Positions 17,537 through 27,151 of a stretch of 64,000 nucleotides of DNA are shown piece after piece. The notes below the pieces were generated by a model that saw only the letters and a list, made by a program, of their open reading frames with translations, had not been told where the DNA came from and did not search any database. Numbering within the stretch: position 1 is the first letter of the stretch; each line of letters starts with the position of its first letter. The translations under genes and the position numbers were made by a program. The stretch lies in contig JAEYLX010000049.1 of assembly GCA_023407575.1 (NCBI GenBank), positions 186,001 to 250,000 on the forward strand. Direction: 5' to 3'. This stretch comes from Bacillota bacterium. GTDB taxonomy: Bacteria > Bacillota > Clostridia > Lachnospirales > Lachnospiraceae.

Positions 17537-17689
17537 TTTAACACTTCTTCTCTTCCTTTTTTAGAAATACAAACGCTATACTTTGTATCTATCTTATGCA
17601 AAAAAGCAAGTAACAACTTCTTCTCGCTACGTTGTTATTGTATTCGTTTTTCATAACATTTGCAAATATAAAACAATTCCTTATATTCA

Positions 17690-17732
17690 AAAAACCTCCC
17701 AGGAGAATGCGTATTTACGCCTACTGGGAGGT
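17690..17732 (-). terminator. Terminator after the AraC/HD fusion gene
   Basis: ACCTCCCAG stem with an inner GCGTAAATACGC hairpin, followed on the minus strand by six U: a strong intrinsic terminator. Confidence 0.92.
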
Positions 17733-17775
17733 TCTCTACCTATATTACTCTATTTTGTCCATTACGTCCTTTATA

Positions 17776-18696
17776 CTACATATACTTAAGAGCCAGATCA
17801 TTTAATTCTGATCTTAATTTGCTATTTCCAACTTTATTGCATATTGGTATAAACAGTTTTAATGTTTCCTCGGCTTTTTCCTTACGTTCCTTTTCATCCA
17901 TAAATTCTACTGTGCGCATATTATGAAGCCTTTCGGCAAGTTTTAATAATACTACCTCTTCCATCATAATATCATCAATACTTCTGGCATCAAACTGCTT
18001 TGCCTGCATTAAGATATCTTTTACCTTATCCGTTGTTTCATCTGCAATTTTTGCTTCTGATAAGCCTGTTTTTAGCATGGCATCACAAAGCATTCCGGCT
18101 ATTACTACATCTACTTCTGTTTCCATTTCAACTAGTATAATGGCTACATTTAGCGGATGCGTAATATATTCATCGCCTGAGTATCTTTTAATTCCCTTAT
18201 AAGTCTCACAAGCAAATTCATAGCCCTTTTCTATTCGGTCAATACTGTAACCCAACCTTTTTTCCTTAATCGCTTGAGTTAAAACTTCATATAATTCTTC
18301 TTTTGTAGCGTGAATATCCATTTGCTTCATAAACACATGCTTCATAGCATTACCTCCATTAATACAATCTAATTGCAACTTAATTGCTCTAAGCAGTGAA
18401 GGTGAAAACCCAAATTCATTTTTAAAAGCCTTTGTAAAGCCGCTATGAGATTCATATCCATTCCCTATTGCCACATCTATAATCTTGGCACCATTCAATA
18501 TATTATCCGATGCTTTAATTAACTTACGATGCTTTACATAATCCATCACCGAAATACCCATATATGATTTAAACAATCGAGAAAAGTGATAAGGTGAATA
18601 ACCTATATTACCAGCAATAGTTTCTAAATCAATCGGCTCCGAAAGATTATTTTCAATGTACATTAAGCTTTTAACAATTAATTGGTTTGTCTCCAA
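17776..18696 (-). CDS. AraC-type HTH fused to SpoT-like HD domain
   Basis: About 306 residues. Residues ~5-105 are a double-HTH AraC domain (SLMYIENNLSEPIDLETIAG, then GYESHSGFTKAFKNEFG). Residues ~145-300 match the HD domain of RelA/SpoT (p)ppGpp hydrolases: SGDEYITHPLNVA and KLAERLHNMRT. The usual HD pair is altered to CD (AGMLCDAML) and the usual KLADRLHNM has Glu for Asp, so metal binding and hydrolysis are doubtful; the domain may sense a nucleotide. Start: TTG 18696, five bases after AGAGGTGA, is preferred to GTG 18705, which would leave the site inside the gene. Monocistronic with a strong terminator. Confidence 0.8.
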   Translation of the reverse strand: METNQLIVKSLMYIENNLSEPIDLETIAGNIGYSPYHFSRLFKSYMGISVMDYVKHRKLIKASDNILNGAKIIDVAIGNGYESHSGFTKAFKNEFGFSPSLLRAIKLQLDCINGGNAMKHVFMKQMDIHATKEELYEVLTQAIKEKRLGYSIDRIEKGYEFACETYKGIKRYSGDEYITHPLNVAIILVEMETEVDVVIAGMLCDAMLKTGLSEAKIADETTDKVKDILMQAKQFDARSIDDIMMEEVVLLKLAERLHNMRTVEFMDEKERKEKAEETLKLFIPICNKVGNSKLRSELNDLALKYM

Positions 18697-18837
18697 AACG
18701 GTCACCTCTTATTTCCACGTGGTAGTTATACTATAAATCATATAATAATTTATTTCTTTTCCATTCTTGCTATAGGGAGAGTATAATACTAATCTTGAGC
18801 ACAACTATCATACCAATTATTTACCCATTTTCATACA

Positions 18838-18875
18838 ACAAAAAAGCCTTGAAACACTGTGTTTTCAAGGCTTTC
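18838..18875 (-). terminator. Terminator of the rplM-rpsI operon
   Basis: AAAGCCTTGAAA stem and complement around a short loop, followed on the minus strand by a run of U, 14 bp after the rpsI stop. Confidence 0.92.
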
Positions 18876-18888
18876 ATTATTATTCTTA

Positions 18889-19281
18889 TTATCTCTTGGA
18901 GAACTGTGGAGCACGACGAGCTGCTTTTAAGCCGTACTTCTTTCTTTCCTTCATACGAGGATCTCTTGTTAAGAAACCAGCTTTCTTAAGTGCTGGACGA
19001 TAATCAGCATCTGCATGTAATAATGCTCTGGAGATACCGTGTCTGATAGCACCTGCCTGTCCTGTAAAACCGCCACCTCTAACGTTTACTAATACATCGA
19101 ACTTATCTACAGTTTCTGTAATAGCAAGTGGTTGACGAACGATTAACTTTAAGGTCTCTAAACCAAAGTAGTTGTCCATATCTCTTTTATTTATAGTGAT
19201 TTTACCTGTACCTGGAACCAAGTAAACTCTAGCGATACTGCTTTTTCTTCTTCCAGTTCCGTAATATTTTGCACTAGCCAA
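18889..19281 (-). CDS. rpsI: 30S ribosomal protein S9
   Basis: 130 residues, full length. Typical S9: YYGTGRRKSSIARVYLVPGTG at the N-terminus, VRGGGFTGQAGAIRHGISRAL in the middle, and the basic tail ending APQFSKR that reaches the P-site tRNA. Start codon is TTG 19281 with GGAGG eight bases upstream. Second gene of rplM-rpsI, separated by 26 bp. Confidence 0.98.
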   Translation of the reverse strand: MASAKYYGTGRRKSSIARVYLVPGTGKITINKRDMDNYFGLETLKLIVRQPLAITETVDKFDVLVNVRGGGFTGQAGAIRHGISRALLHADADYRPALKKAGFLTRDPRMKERKKYGLKAARRAPQFSKR

Positions 19282-19307
19282 TGTTATTTCCTCCTTTCAA
19301 CCTCTGA

Positions 19308-19742
19308 TTAATATTTAATCTCTAATACTTCTGGTTTCTGAGCTGCATGTGTATGCTCAGGTCCAGCAAATACGTGTAATTTTGTAATCATTGATCTTCC
19401 TAAAGGTCCCTTAGGAAGCATGCCTTTAACAGCAAGGTTAATTACTTCGGTAGGTTTTTTAGCTAACATTTCTGCTAAAGTTGTTTCTCTCATACCACCT
19501 GGATAATCGGAGTGATTGTAATAGATCTTCTGACCTAACTTCTTACCTGTAACCTTAATCTTATCAGCATTTACTACGATTACATAATCACCTGTATCAA
19601 TGTGAGGAGTAAAAGTAGGCTTGTTTTTACCTCTTAAAATAGCTGCGATCTCTGATGAGAGACGTCCTAATGTATGTCCTGTTGCATCAACAACGTACCA
19701 TTTTCTTTCGATTGTTGCAGGACTCGCCATGAAACTTTTCAT
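19308..19742 (-). CDS. rplM: 50S ribosomal protein L13
   Basis: 144 residues, full length; an early assembly protein of the large subunit. Diagnostic segments: RKWYVVDATGHTLGRLSSEIA, GDYVIVVNADKIKVTGKK, YYNHSDYPGG and VKGMLPKGPLGR. ATG 19742 follows TAAGGAGG. First gene of the rplM-rpsI operon, with its own strong promoter. In most Firmicutes truA and ecfT lie just upstream; here they are 22 kb away. Confidence 0.98.
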   Translation of the reverse strand: MKSFMASPATIERKWYVVDATGHTLGRLSSEIAAILRGKNKPTFTPHIDTGDYVIVVNADKIKVTGKKLGQKIYYNHSDYPGGMRETTLAEMLAKKPTEVINLAVKGMLPKGPLGRSMITKLHVFAGPEHTHAAQKPEVLEIKY

Positions 19743-19923
19743 CGGTTTACCTCCTTATGAAAATAATCTAATTTTATCTTTCTTAATGACTGTAAACACT
19801 TCTATAAGCGTTATATACGTCAATTCTACAAATCACGATCTCAAATACTATTTACCGGGGCTTTGGCTCAAGTATTGTCACGTCACAATTCATTACTATA
19901 GCATATGTCACCGGGTGTGTCAA
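19743..19923 (-). promoter_or_regulatory. rplM promoter and leader
   Basis: Minus-strand TTGACA (19918-19923), exactly 17 bp, TATAGT (19895-19900): close to consensus. The implied leader is about 145 nt before the L13 start. It contains an imperfect dyad (TTGTGACGTGACAA) near its 5' end. Firmicute L13 operons often carry an autoregulatory leader RNA; the length fits, but I cannot confirm the fold. The remaining bases up to 20126 show nothing clear. Confidence 0.8.
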
Positions 19924-20126
19924 GCATTTTCCAGAAGTTTAGGCCTAGTAAAGCCATATTTTTTCCAGTTTATTTTCATATTAAATATTCTATGATAATT
20001 TACAAATATCTAATCAATTAAATTAATTAATTGGTAATAATCCAATAAAAGTTATTAATGATGCTATCTAATATTATCGGCACAAAAAAAATATCTTGCA
20101 ATCATATTCACAAACTGTTGCTCTAT

Positions 20127-20170
20127 AAAAAGATCAGAGGTAGCTGGGATTCTGCCACCTCTGATCTTTT
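20127..20170 (-). terminator. Terminator after the S-layer-type protein gene
   Basis: Stem AAAGATCAGAGGTGGC and complement (one mismatch region near the loop), followed on the minus strand by UUUUU, 12 bp after the stop codon. Confidence 0.92.
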
Positions 20171-20181
20171 ATATTTCAACA

Positions 20182-23100
20182 TTACCCTGCAACCGATAAA
20201 TTAGTTCCTGTTATAATACTTAAAGCATAGGGTACAACACTTACTACTATTTTTACAAATTCCTCATTCAACGTCTTAACTAATTCGTCAACAGTTTCTT
20301 GTGATACAGTAGTATCGTTCATAATTATTTCTGCTGACATTATAATTTTTAATTGTTCCGCAGTAAACTGATCTACACTTACACCTTTCAGCATATTCAA
20401 TAAGTTATCGAGTACGCTCTTGTCCGCTGGCACCAACCGCATTGCGGAGCTTTCAAGGCTTTGTGCTAATGTATCTGGTCTTACTGATCCAGGCGTATTA
20501 CTGTAAGAAAAAGTATTTACAGCAGTTAATGTGTCCGTTGCAACATCGTAATCAAATACATGCCAGAGTGTTCCTTCACGACTCAATGGAACATTATAGG
20601 TGGCAATCAACTGATTGCCGGAATATACTCTCACTTGAGCCTGTGAAGATGACAGTGCGGTACTGTTAAAGCTGTTACCATTTGAATAGTCGTGTATATA
20701 GAAGCTATACAAACCTGTGGTATTTAACTCGTAAATTGTTGTAGTTTCAGGACCATAGCTGGAAGTATCATCCAGGTCAAGATTAGCTATGTTTTTGTTA
20801 TCCAATTTATAGTCTTTGTTACTAAACCAAGTATGGAATGTTGAACCACCGTCAACTGTCGGCCCATACAAATGAGAGTCTAAGTCATATGGGTTTTGCC
20901 CCCATGTTAATACAATACGAATATCTCCACCAATAGTACCACTGGTTTCTGGCGACATAGTAACATGTTTTATTAAACTCTCACTGGATTGAATAGCAAC
21001 ATTGATTGATGTGGTCACATATCCAGACTTTACAAACTCAATCGTATAATTACCAGCAACTAAATCAATTGTAAATGTCCCATCGTTTTGAGTAGTCTCG
21101 GTTTTAACCACGGTTCCCGACGTATTGTTCCAGTTGTTTCGAACATTATAGGTAGCCTCTGATACCGAACCACCTGTTAAAGCATCTGTTAGTGTTCCAT
21201 TGACATTGCCAAATAAGCCATTATTACTCCTATCAATCATAAGTAATGTTTCGACATAAGTCGTCTGATCTTCTGCAATTGTCACTCTATTCGTAAATGT
21301 TTGGTATCCTGTAGCTGATACCTTCAATATATATTCTCCAGCATGCAGGCTAGTTGAGTTGAAATTACCATTACTGTCTGAATACAATGTTTTAACAAGG
21401 TTATTTCCGCTATATAAATTAACTCTGGCATATGGTATTGCTATATTGCTACCCGCTTCATGTACATATCCCGAAATACTACCCACACCAAAAGTACATT
21501 CGTTAACTCTCACGCCGTTTTCAATATGAAGCTTAAGTTTGTATGGACTACTATCTTCATCCCAGATATCCCAGGCATATGTAGTGTGCCAAACAGTCTT
21601 AATAAACATCCCAAAAGCTGTATCCGTATCCAATTCTAGCGTCAGATAACTGTAAATTGTTCCGTCAGCACAGTATATGGTAGACATACCACTTATATGT
21701 GATGTAAACGAAGCAGAAATGCCAAGACCAATTTCCCCATCAATACCAATCAAATCCATTAGCTTAAAGGCATTTAACCTTATTGCTATTCCACCTCCAG
21801 CTTTTGCACTACCTTTCAATTCTATAGCATCCAAGGATTGTGAAAAATCATGTATAAGGCGTGTTGAGCCGTTTCTAACCTGAATGCCCTGAGTTGCTGC
21901 AACTGAATAGGTTATACTTGCACTACCCTTCACACTAACATTATAGAAAAAAACTATGTCAACAGAAAGTCCAGTTGTACCTAATGCAATTGGTAACCTT
22001 CCTAACTCAACTTTACCAGGAATCCATCTAGTCTCAGTTAATTGATATCCACTTTCGTGGGCTGTATATTCAATTTGCCCCGTAAGTTCAATTTTTTCTG
22101 TTATGGAAATAACCAGCTCATTTAAGTTTACACCGGATAGTAACCCAATAGAAGCGTCAACCTTGCAGGTAATATCAGGTATTTCTATTGATACTTCACC
22201 GCTCACCTCAACATTGTCAGCAATTTCTTTTTTAGCAACAGTAAACTTCAATGTACCTGGTACAGATACACTACCTCCCGCATTAATATTGAGCGCAAGG
22301 GATTCAATTGTTCTATCTCGTGTACCAACCTGAGGCTCATATTCAAACATAACACCTTCTGATGGAACCATATTATTTACATCCGCCACTCCAATGCCTT
22401 CATACTCGATATTGGTTAAAACCTCTGCTATATCAGGTTTAGAGCATATAAGCTCCAAATAATCATTCTCGAGATTGTTAATACTGACAGCCTTTAAAGC
22501 AATACCAGTAATATATTCATTATTTGGTGGCAAAACGAAGACGTTTCCAATGGATATTGCACTTGTAGCAATATTATTAGGAAGTGTGACTGTGATAGTG
22601 CTATCACCATTATAAACAATTGAATAATCCTTAACATTACTCAAATCGTCTCTTATTACACCCTCCGCTAGTGTTACATCTTCATGTGGATTAGAAACAT
22701 CAACGATAGTCGAAGCGTTTATTGAATCAATAACAGCAAAGATTCTGATTTTATCTGTTAAGGAAAGCGGCAAACCCGGATTAAATTTATTTTCATTTAA
22801 TGTAAGGAATCCTTGCAAAATAGCTATGGCATCTTCATTGGGATATTTAAATGTATCCACATCATCACAAAGAATAGAGTATTCTCCCATAAAACCCATT
22901 GCCTTTACTATTGTAAAAGCGGCAAACTCTCTTGTAGCCGTAGCTTCTGGACGAAAGAACGGGATATCCTGCTCCGGGTCTAGGTATCCTTCCGAATCCG
23001 GTGTAGGCAATATTCCATACGCCTCGGCAATTTCAATTGCCAATCCATACTCAGAAGTTTCCGTATCAGCGTATTTATAATCAAATTCCTCAGCTTCGAC

Positions 23101-24246
23101 AGACGAATAATCAAAACCTAACTTATCTGCAAGTAACTGAATCCATTGCCCCCGTGTATATATGGTATTGGTATCAATTAAAAACCTGGCCGTAATCGTT
23201 GTGTTGTTATTCGGCATTATAAATTCTGTACTTACTTGGGAAGCGTTTCCAAATGTTCCGCCATTTGAAGACGACCATCCACCAAATACATAACCATCAT
23301 GAGGTATTGCTGATATACTAATTGTCGCAGCCTTTGAGTAATTGCCTGATGTACCGGCTGTTATACTGCCTCCTTCTGTAGCTTGTATGGTTAATGCATA
23401 GGTTGGAGCAACTGGTGGTGTTGTAACTACTGGTATTATAATTACTGGTATCGAGGTTGGAACAGGTGTTATGGTAATAGTAGGCGTAATCGTTGGCACA
23501 GAGGTATCATAAACTTGGATTTCAACAGCCTTTGATTTAGCTCTTTGAATTGTTGCTTTACTGTTTCTATAAGCAACAGCATAAATTTTATATGTACCTG
23601 CAACTTTAGGACTAAATATACCGTTGTTTTCCATAATAACTTTATAAGATTTTATATGTGCCTTTGTATCAACAAGGATATTATCTTTCTCATCTGTTAT
23701 AATCCAAAATGTCTGATTTGCAGACTTTTCTGGTATTAAGGTACTATGAAAGGTGTAGAAACTGTTAACCGACATAACGTAATTACTAGGATAATTATTA
23801 ATGATAATTTCTTTCGCATGAATACTAATCTTAACTTCATCAGAGTAAGTTGCTACTTTCTTCCCCTTTATATCATAAACTGCTGCTGTAACTTTATATT
23901 TATGGTTTATCTTGTTCTTTGCATCTTTTAAAGTAAAAACTTTTATTTTTGAAGTTGTACCATTTACCTCTACAGTCTTTGTAATAATTTTTTTACTATC
24001 AGAAAAACTAACATAATTTTTTAGTGCTTTACTTATACTCCATTGTACTGTATATCCCTTTTTCACATTGTTTACAGTATAAGTATTACTGTCTCCTACA
24101 TAGGAATAATTGTACGTCTGCACTAAAACTGGCTTCGTATTACTAGCTGCATTAATATTCAACGGTGGTAAAGCTGTAGCAATTAATATCACTATTGTCA
24201 GCATACTAATTAGCTGTTTTCTTAAAAATCGTCTTGATTTCTTCAT
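20182..24246 (-). CDS. Large secreted multi-domain surface protein with SLH-like region
   Basis: 1354 residues from ATG 24246 (GGAGGTG lies upstream; an ATG 11 codons earlier precedes that site and is rejected). Order: signal peptide (~1-34, ending NINAAS); two Ig-like regions (~35-245); Pro/Thr linker (~250-282, TPTITITPVPTS); an InlB/Flg_new beta-grasp repeat (~283-355, GGSITAGTSGNYSKAATISI); an S-layer-homology-like region (~360-520, YTRGQWIQLLADKLGF); a long central part of beta-rich unassigned sequence; two CarboxypepD_reg-like domains (~920-1100, SGYVHEAGSNIAIPYARVNLY and similar); a YfaP-like domain (~1105-1230, IRIVLTWGQNPYDLDSHLYG); helical tail. Probably attached to cell-wall polymers through the SLH region; binding target unknown. 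Monocistronic. Confidence 0.82.
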   Translation of the reverse strand: MKKSRRFLRKQLISMLTIVILIATALPPLNINAASNTKPVLVQTYNYSYVGDSNTYTVNNVKKGYTVQWSISKALKNYVSFSDSKKIITKTVEVNGTTSKIKVFTLKDAKNKINHKYKVTAAVYDIKGKKVATYSDEVKISIHAKEIIINNYPSNYVMSVNSFYTFHSTLIPEKSANQTFWIITDEKDNILVDTKAHIKSYKVIMENNGIFSPKVAGTYKIYAVAYRNSKATIQRAKSKAVEIQVYDTSVPTITPTITITPVPTSIPVIIIPVVTTPPVAPTYALTIQATEGGSITAGTSGNYSKAATISISAIPHDGYVFGGWSSSNGGTFGNASQVSTEFIMPNNNTTITARFLIDTNTIYTRGQWIQLLADKLGFDYSSVEAEEFDYKYADTETSEYGLAIEIAEAYGILPTPDSEGYLDPEQDIPFFRPEATATREFAAFTIVKAMGFMGEYSILCDDVDTFKYPNEDAIAILQGFLTLNENKFNPGLPLSLTDKIRIFAVIDSINASTIVDVSNPHEDVTLAEGVIRDDLSNVKDYSIVYNGDSTITVTLPNNIATSAISIGNVFVLPPNNEYITGIALKAVSINNLENDYLELICSKPDIAEVLTNIEYEGIGVADVNNMVPSEGVMFEYEPQVGTRDRTIESLALNINAGGSVSVPGTLKFTVAKKEIADNVEVSGEVSIEIPDITCKVDASIGLLSGVNLNELVISITEKIELTGQIEYTAHESGYQLTETRWIPGKVELGRLPIALGTTGLSVDIVFFYNVSVKGSASITYSVAATQGIQVRNGSTRLIHDFSQSLDAIELKGSAKAGGGIAIRLNAFKLMDLIGIDGEIGLGISASFTSHISGMSTIYCADGTIYSYLTLELDTDTAFGMFIKTVWHTTYAWDIWDEDSSPYKLKLHIENGVRVNECTFGVGSISGYVHEAGSNIAIPYARVNLYSGNNLVKTLYSDSNGNFNSTSLHAGEYILKVSATGYQTFTNRVTIAEDQTTYVETLLMIDRSNNGLFGNVNGTLTDALTGGSVSEATYNVRNNWNNTSGTVVKTETTQNDGTFTIDLVAGNYTIEFVKSGYVTTSINVAIQSSESLIKHVTMSPETSGTIGGDIRIVLTWGQNPYDLDSHLYGPTVDGGSTFHTWFSNKDYKLDNKNIANLDLDDTSSYGPETTTIYELNTTGLYSFYIHDYSNGNSFNSTALSSSQAQVRVYSGNQLIATYNVPLSREGTLWHVFDYDVATDTLTAVNTFSYSNTPGSVRPDTLAQSLESSAMRLVPADKSVLDNLLNMLKGVSVDQFTAEQLKIIMSAEIIMNDTTVSQETVDELVKTLNEEFVKIVVSVVPYALSIITGTNLSVAG

Positions 24247-24612
24247 AAAACAAATCACACCTCCAATTCTAATAAGCACTCCATCCTTATTTATAAGGTG
24301 GTATTATCATTAGTGAAAATGTGAAAGTATATCATGGGAAAATCCCCTCATGTAAAGCAAATTTCAAATTACAATTTATGGTAGAATTATTTGCTGAAAT
24401 TGTCAATAAAATAACATAGATACTTTTTTGCATATAATTACATATTTCTTGAATAAAACAGCAAAACCAAAAGCATGTTCCAGTATTTGATTCTTGGAAA
24501 ATCAAGTTTCATATCATGTTACATGGATTCATTATTATGTTGCATTGTGGGCTATAACTGCTGTGCCTTTTTCGTATTCTATGTCGATTCTAGAATAACA
24601 ATTAATAATCGT
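24247..24612. other. Intergenic gap between surface protein and VanZ gene
   Basis: 366 bp without a credible gene. It holds the surface-protein ribosome site (24258-24264) and a possible promoter: minus-strand TTTACA with TATACT 19 bp downstream (~24325-24355), spacing too long to trust. No clear terminator for the exopolysaccharide operon is visible, so readthrough into the surface-protein gene is possible. Confidence 0.4.
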
Positions 24613-25182
24613 TTACTTATCCTCAATATTTTTCTTAAGTTGTATAACGATTATAAATATATAAAATACTACGTACCCGATAACTGTTCCGGCTGCGTTG
24701 GTTAAAATATCGTCTAGTTGAAAGAAACCTCTCTTTGTTATTAATTGTATCAACTCAACACATAGGCTGAACCCAAGTCCAGTTCCTACGCATAGGTATA
24801 CTTTACGAAAAGGTGCCCCAAAGTTTGGTACTATAAAACCATAGGGTATGAACAAGAGTATATTTTCAAATGGATATCTGTTATTAAGTAGATTAGATGA
24901 GATCGTCGCAAAGGGCATTAGATCTATACCTACCCTTGATCCCGCTGGCCTCGACAATAATGTAATTGAAATAACTAGAAAGAGATAGACTAAAAAGACA
25001 TAGACAAGTAGAAGGGAATATCGATTGTGTCTGATAAAACCCTTCCAGCTTTGGCCATTTATTAATTTGTATAAACTTATCCCAAACAGTACAATACTTA
25101 TACTTAATGCGGCAAAAATCAGGGCATACCATCCATAGTTCCTTACTGAATTCATGATATCAAGTAAAATAATTCTTCCCAT
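24613..25182 (-). CDS. VanZ-family membrane protein
   Basis: 189 residues from ATG 25182 (AAAGGAAG upstream); an earlier in-frame ATG at 25230 lacks a site. Five membrane spans, with the VanZ signature around LMPFATISSNLLNNRYPFENILLFIPYGFIVP and the later FSLCVELIQLITKRGFFQLDDILTNAAGTVIGY, which contains the conserved acidic residues. VanZ proteins occur in teicoplanin resistance but most are of unknown function. Here it ends the exopolysaccharide operon, so a role in surface-polymer handling is plausible. Confidence 0.88.
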   Translation of the reverse strand: MGRIILLDIMNSVRNYGWYALIFAALSISIVLFGISLYKLINGQSWKGFIRHNRYSLLLVYVFLVYLFLVISITLLSRPAGSRVGIDLMPFATISSNLLNNRYPFENILLFIPYGFIVPNFGAPFRKVYLCVGTGLGFSLCVELIQLITKRGFFQLDDILTNAAGTVIGYVVFYIFIIVIQLKKNIEDK

Positions 25183-25267
25183 TTGTTGGCTTCCTTTGAG
25201 TAAGTCATATCTGAAATAATAACGTAACATGTATAAGTATAGACAGGAACATCTTTCTCCATTACAT

Positions 25268-25783
25268 TTACTTAGTAATCTTTAATGTTTCATCCTTCTT
25301 ATGTGTCTGTAACCGAATAGGGTCATACTTAGGCGTATTTGCCAAGCATTTTTCAGCATACTCGTCTACAGTCATAATAAAGTGGGCTGGAACTCCTCCC
25401 CACACCTCTCCAGAAGGTATTGATTTTGCGACAACTGCTCCTGATGCAACTATGGAACGATTTCCAATCGTAACTCCCGGCAGAATCGTACTTCTTGCGC
25501 CAATAAAACAGTCATCTCCAATTTTTATCCTGCCAAATTTTATAATATCCTTATAGCGTTCTTCCTTACGAAAAACCCAAGTGGCTCCATCATGTGTAAC
25601 GAAAGCGCAATCAAAAGATACTTCAGAATGATTTCCCAATGAAATAAGCCACGGCTCGCTTCCCCAGTCAGGGCTTCCATTGAGTTTACAATTCTCTCCA
25701 ATAGATACACCAATTATCTTTGCATATTTAATTAGCGATGTTTTTTTTAGATAAAAATCCATACATTTTTTTAGTAATCCCAT
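25268..25783 (-). CDS. Hexapeptide-repeat acyltransferase
   Basis: 171 residues, left-handed beta-helix O-acetyltransferase of the WcaF/maltose-acetyltransferase type. The imperfect hexapeptides run from ~25 to ~140 (IGVSIGENCKLNG, IKIGDDCFIGARSTILPGVTIGNRSIVASGAVV), and the catalytic His is expected in FVTHDG (~62). Likely adds an acetyl group to a sugar of the exopolysaccharide repeat. GGGAGG five bases before ATG 25783. Member of the EPS operon. Confidence 0.88.
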   Translation of the reverse strand: MGLLKKCMDFYLKKTSLIKYAKIIGVSIGENCKLNGSPDWGSEPWLISLGNHSEVSFDCAFVTHDGATWVFRKEERYKDIIKFGRIKIGDDCFIGARSTILPGVTIGNRSIVASGAVVAKSIPSGEVWGGVPAHFIMTVDEYAEKCLANTPKYDPIRLQTHKKDETLKITK

Positions 25784-25861
25784 AAATCCTCCCTACTCAT
25801 TCCCTGGTAATCAATATGTACATCTGTCTATTGACTTTAACCTCTGTAAATCACTAAACTA

Positions 25862-27022
25862 CTAACTTTCATTTTGCTTCCTTATAAACATACCTGACTG
25901 TTCCATTTCCGCCAAGGACTTTTCATATCCACTGTTATCCTTTTCCTCACCAAGAACCCATTTACAGTAATTTTTCAGGCCTTCCTGCAGAGATATTTTC
26001 TGCTCAAAGCCGAGGATTTTCTTTGCTTTGGATATGTCTGCAATATTATGTGCAATATCTCCCACCCTGAAATCACCAGTAACGTTTATTGGGCTTTTGC
26101 TTCCATAAATTTCTTTAAACATTTCAGCAATTTCAATTACAGAAGTATCTACACCACTTCCTAAGTTCAAAACTTCTCCATTACTTTCCTTGTTAGTCAG
26201 AGATGCTATTACTCCTGCTGCCACATCTGAAACATTTATGAAGTCACGACTTTCTTTTCCATCCTCAAAAATATTGATAGGTTTATTTTCCAGCAGTAAC
26301 GTGGAGAAAATTGATAAAATTCCCGTATAAGGGTTTTTTAGTGACTGACCAATTCCATATACGTTTTGAAATCTGAAAATAGTATAATCAATTCCCAATG
26401 CCGGGCACATCGTTTCAAGCATCTTTTCCTGAGCAAATTTTGTAAATGCGTACAGGGAGTTCGGAGTTACCTGACTGTCCTCGGTGGTTGGAAGACCCTG
26501 AAGTTTACTATCACATTTTTCGCAATATACAGAAAAATCTCCTTTTATCAATTTGTCTTTCTTACGAGCCTTTGGATATACTATACCGCAATTTTTACAC
26601 TGATATTTTCCTTCGCCATACACGGATCTCGATGAGGACAATATCACTTTTTTTACCTTGCAGCTCGATCCCAGATTTGATATTGCCTGCAAAAGATTAG
26701 AGGTTCCCATTACATTAACTTCATTATAACGATTGATTTGATACATAGACTGACCAGTTCCGGTTTCTGCTGCCAAATGAAGTACAATGTCATTATCTGC
26801 CACGAGTTTTTCCATGATCTCATAGTCACATACGTCACCTTTAACAAACCGGCATTTATCTTTTATTATTTTATACAAATAGGAATCTTCCCACTTTTCT
26901 CCATGAATCTGTTGTGTCATAACGTCTAATACTGTTATTTTCCAATCGTTGCTTTCATAAAGCTGCTTAATAATTTCAGTGCCTATAAATCCTGCCCCGC
27001 CAGTTATTAAAACCTTATTCAT
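25862..27022 (-). CDS. NAD-dependent nucleotide-sugar epimerase with zinc-ribbon insert
   Basis: 386 residues, extended SDR. Rossmann motif GGAGFIG (8-14), active-site YAFTK (~192-196) with the upstream Ser of SSSRSVYGEG. Between these is an insert with two CxxC knuckles (CKNCG, CEKCD; ~141-170) that probably binds zinc. This insert is characteristic of the WbiB-like dTDP-L-rhamnose 4-epimerase branch, so a dTDP-6-deoxytalose type product is a reasonable guess, but no rml genes are present in the window. AGAGGGTG precedes ATG 27022. Member of the EPS operon. Confidence 0.85.
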   Translation of the reverse strand: MNKVLITGGAGFIGTEIIKQLYESNDWKITVLDVMTQQIHGEKWEDSYLYKIIKDKCRFVKGDVCDYEIMEKLVADNDIVLHLAAETGTGQSMYQINRYNEVNVMGTSNLLQAISNLGSSCKVKKVILSSSRSVYGEGKYQCKNCGIVYPKARKKDKLIKGDFSVYCEKCDSKLQGLPTTEDSQVTPNSLYAFTKFAQEKMLETMCPALGIDYTIFRFQNVYGIGQSLKNPYTGILSIFSTLLLENKPINIFEDGKESRDFINVSDVAAGVIASLTNKESNGEVLNLGSGVDTSVIEIAEMFKEIYGSKSPINVTGDFRVGDIAHNIADISKAKKILGFEQKISLQEGLKNYCKWVLGEEKDNSGYEKSLAEMEQSGMFIRKQNES

Positions 27023-27151
27023 TTCACACCCTCTCTTTCCTAGTATTCAAATCATATGTGCCAGTCTTACCACTGTAGCAGGTTTCCAGCACATTTATAT
27101 AGATTTCATAAATCCTGTGACTGTATTTTCAAAGACAAAAGTACTGATATT

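Noticed and set aside
19699..19888. A named L13 leader RNA
   Set aside because: Position and length fit but I could not confirm a conserved fold by eye, so it is listed only as promoter plus leader.
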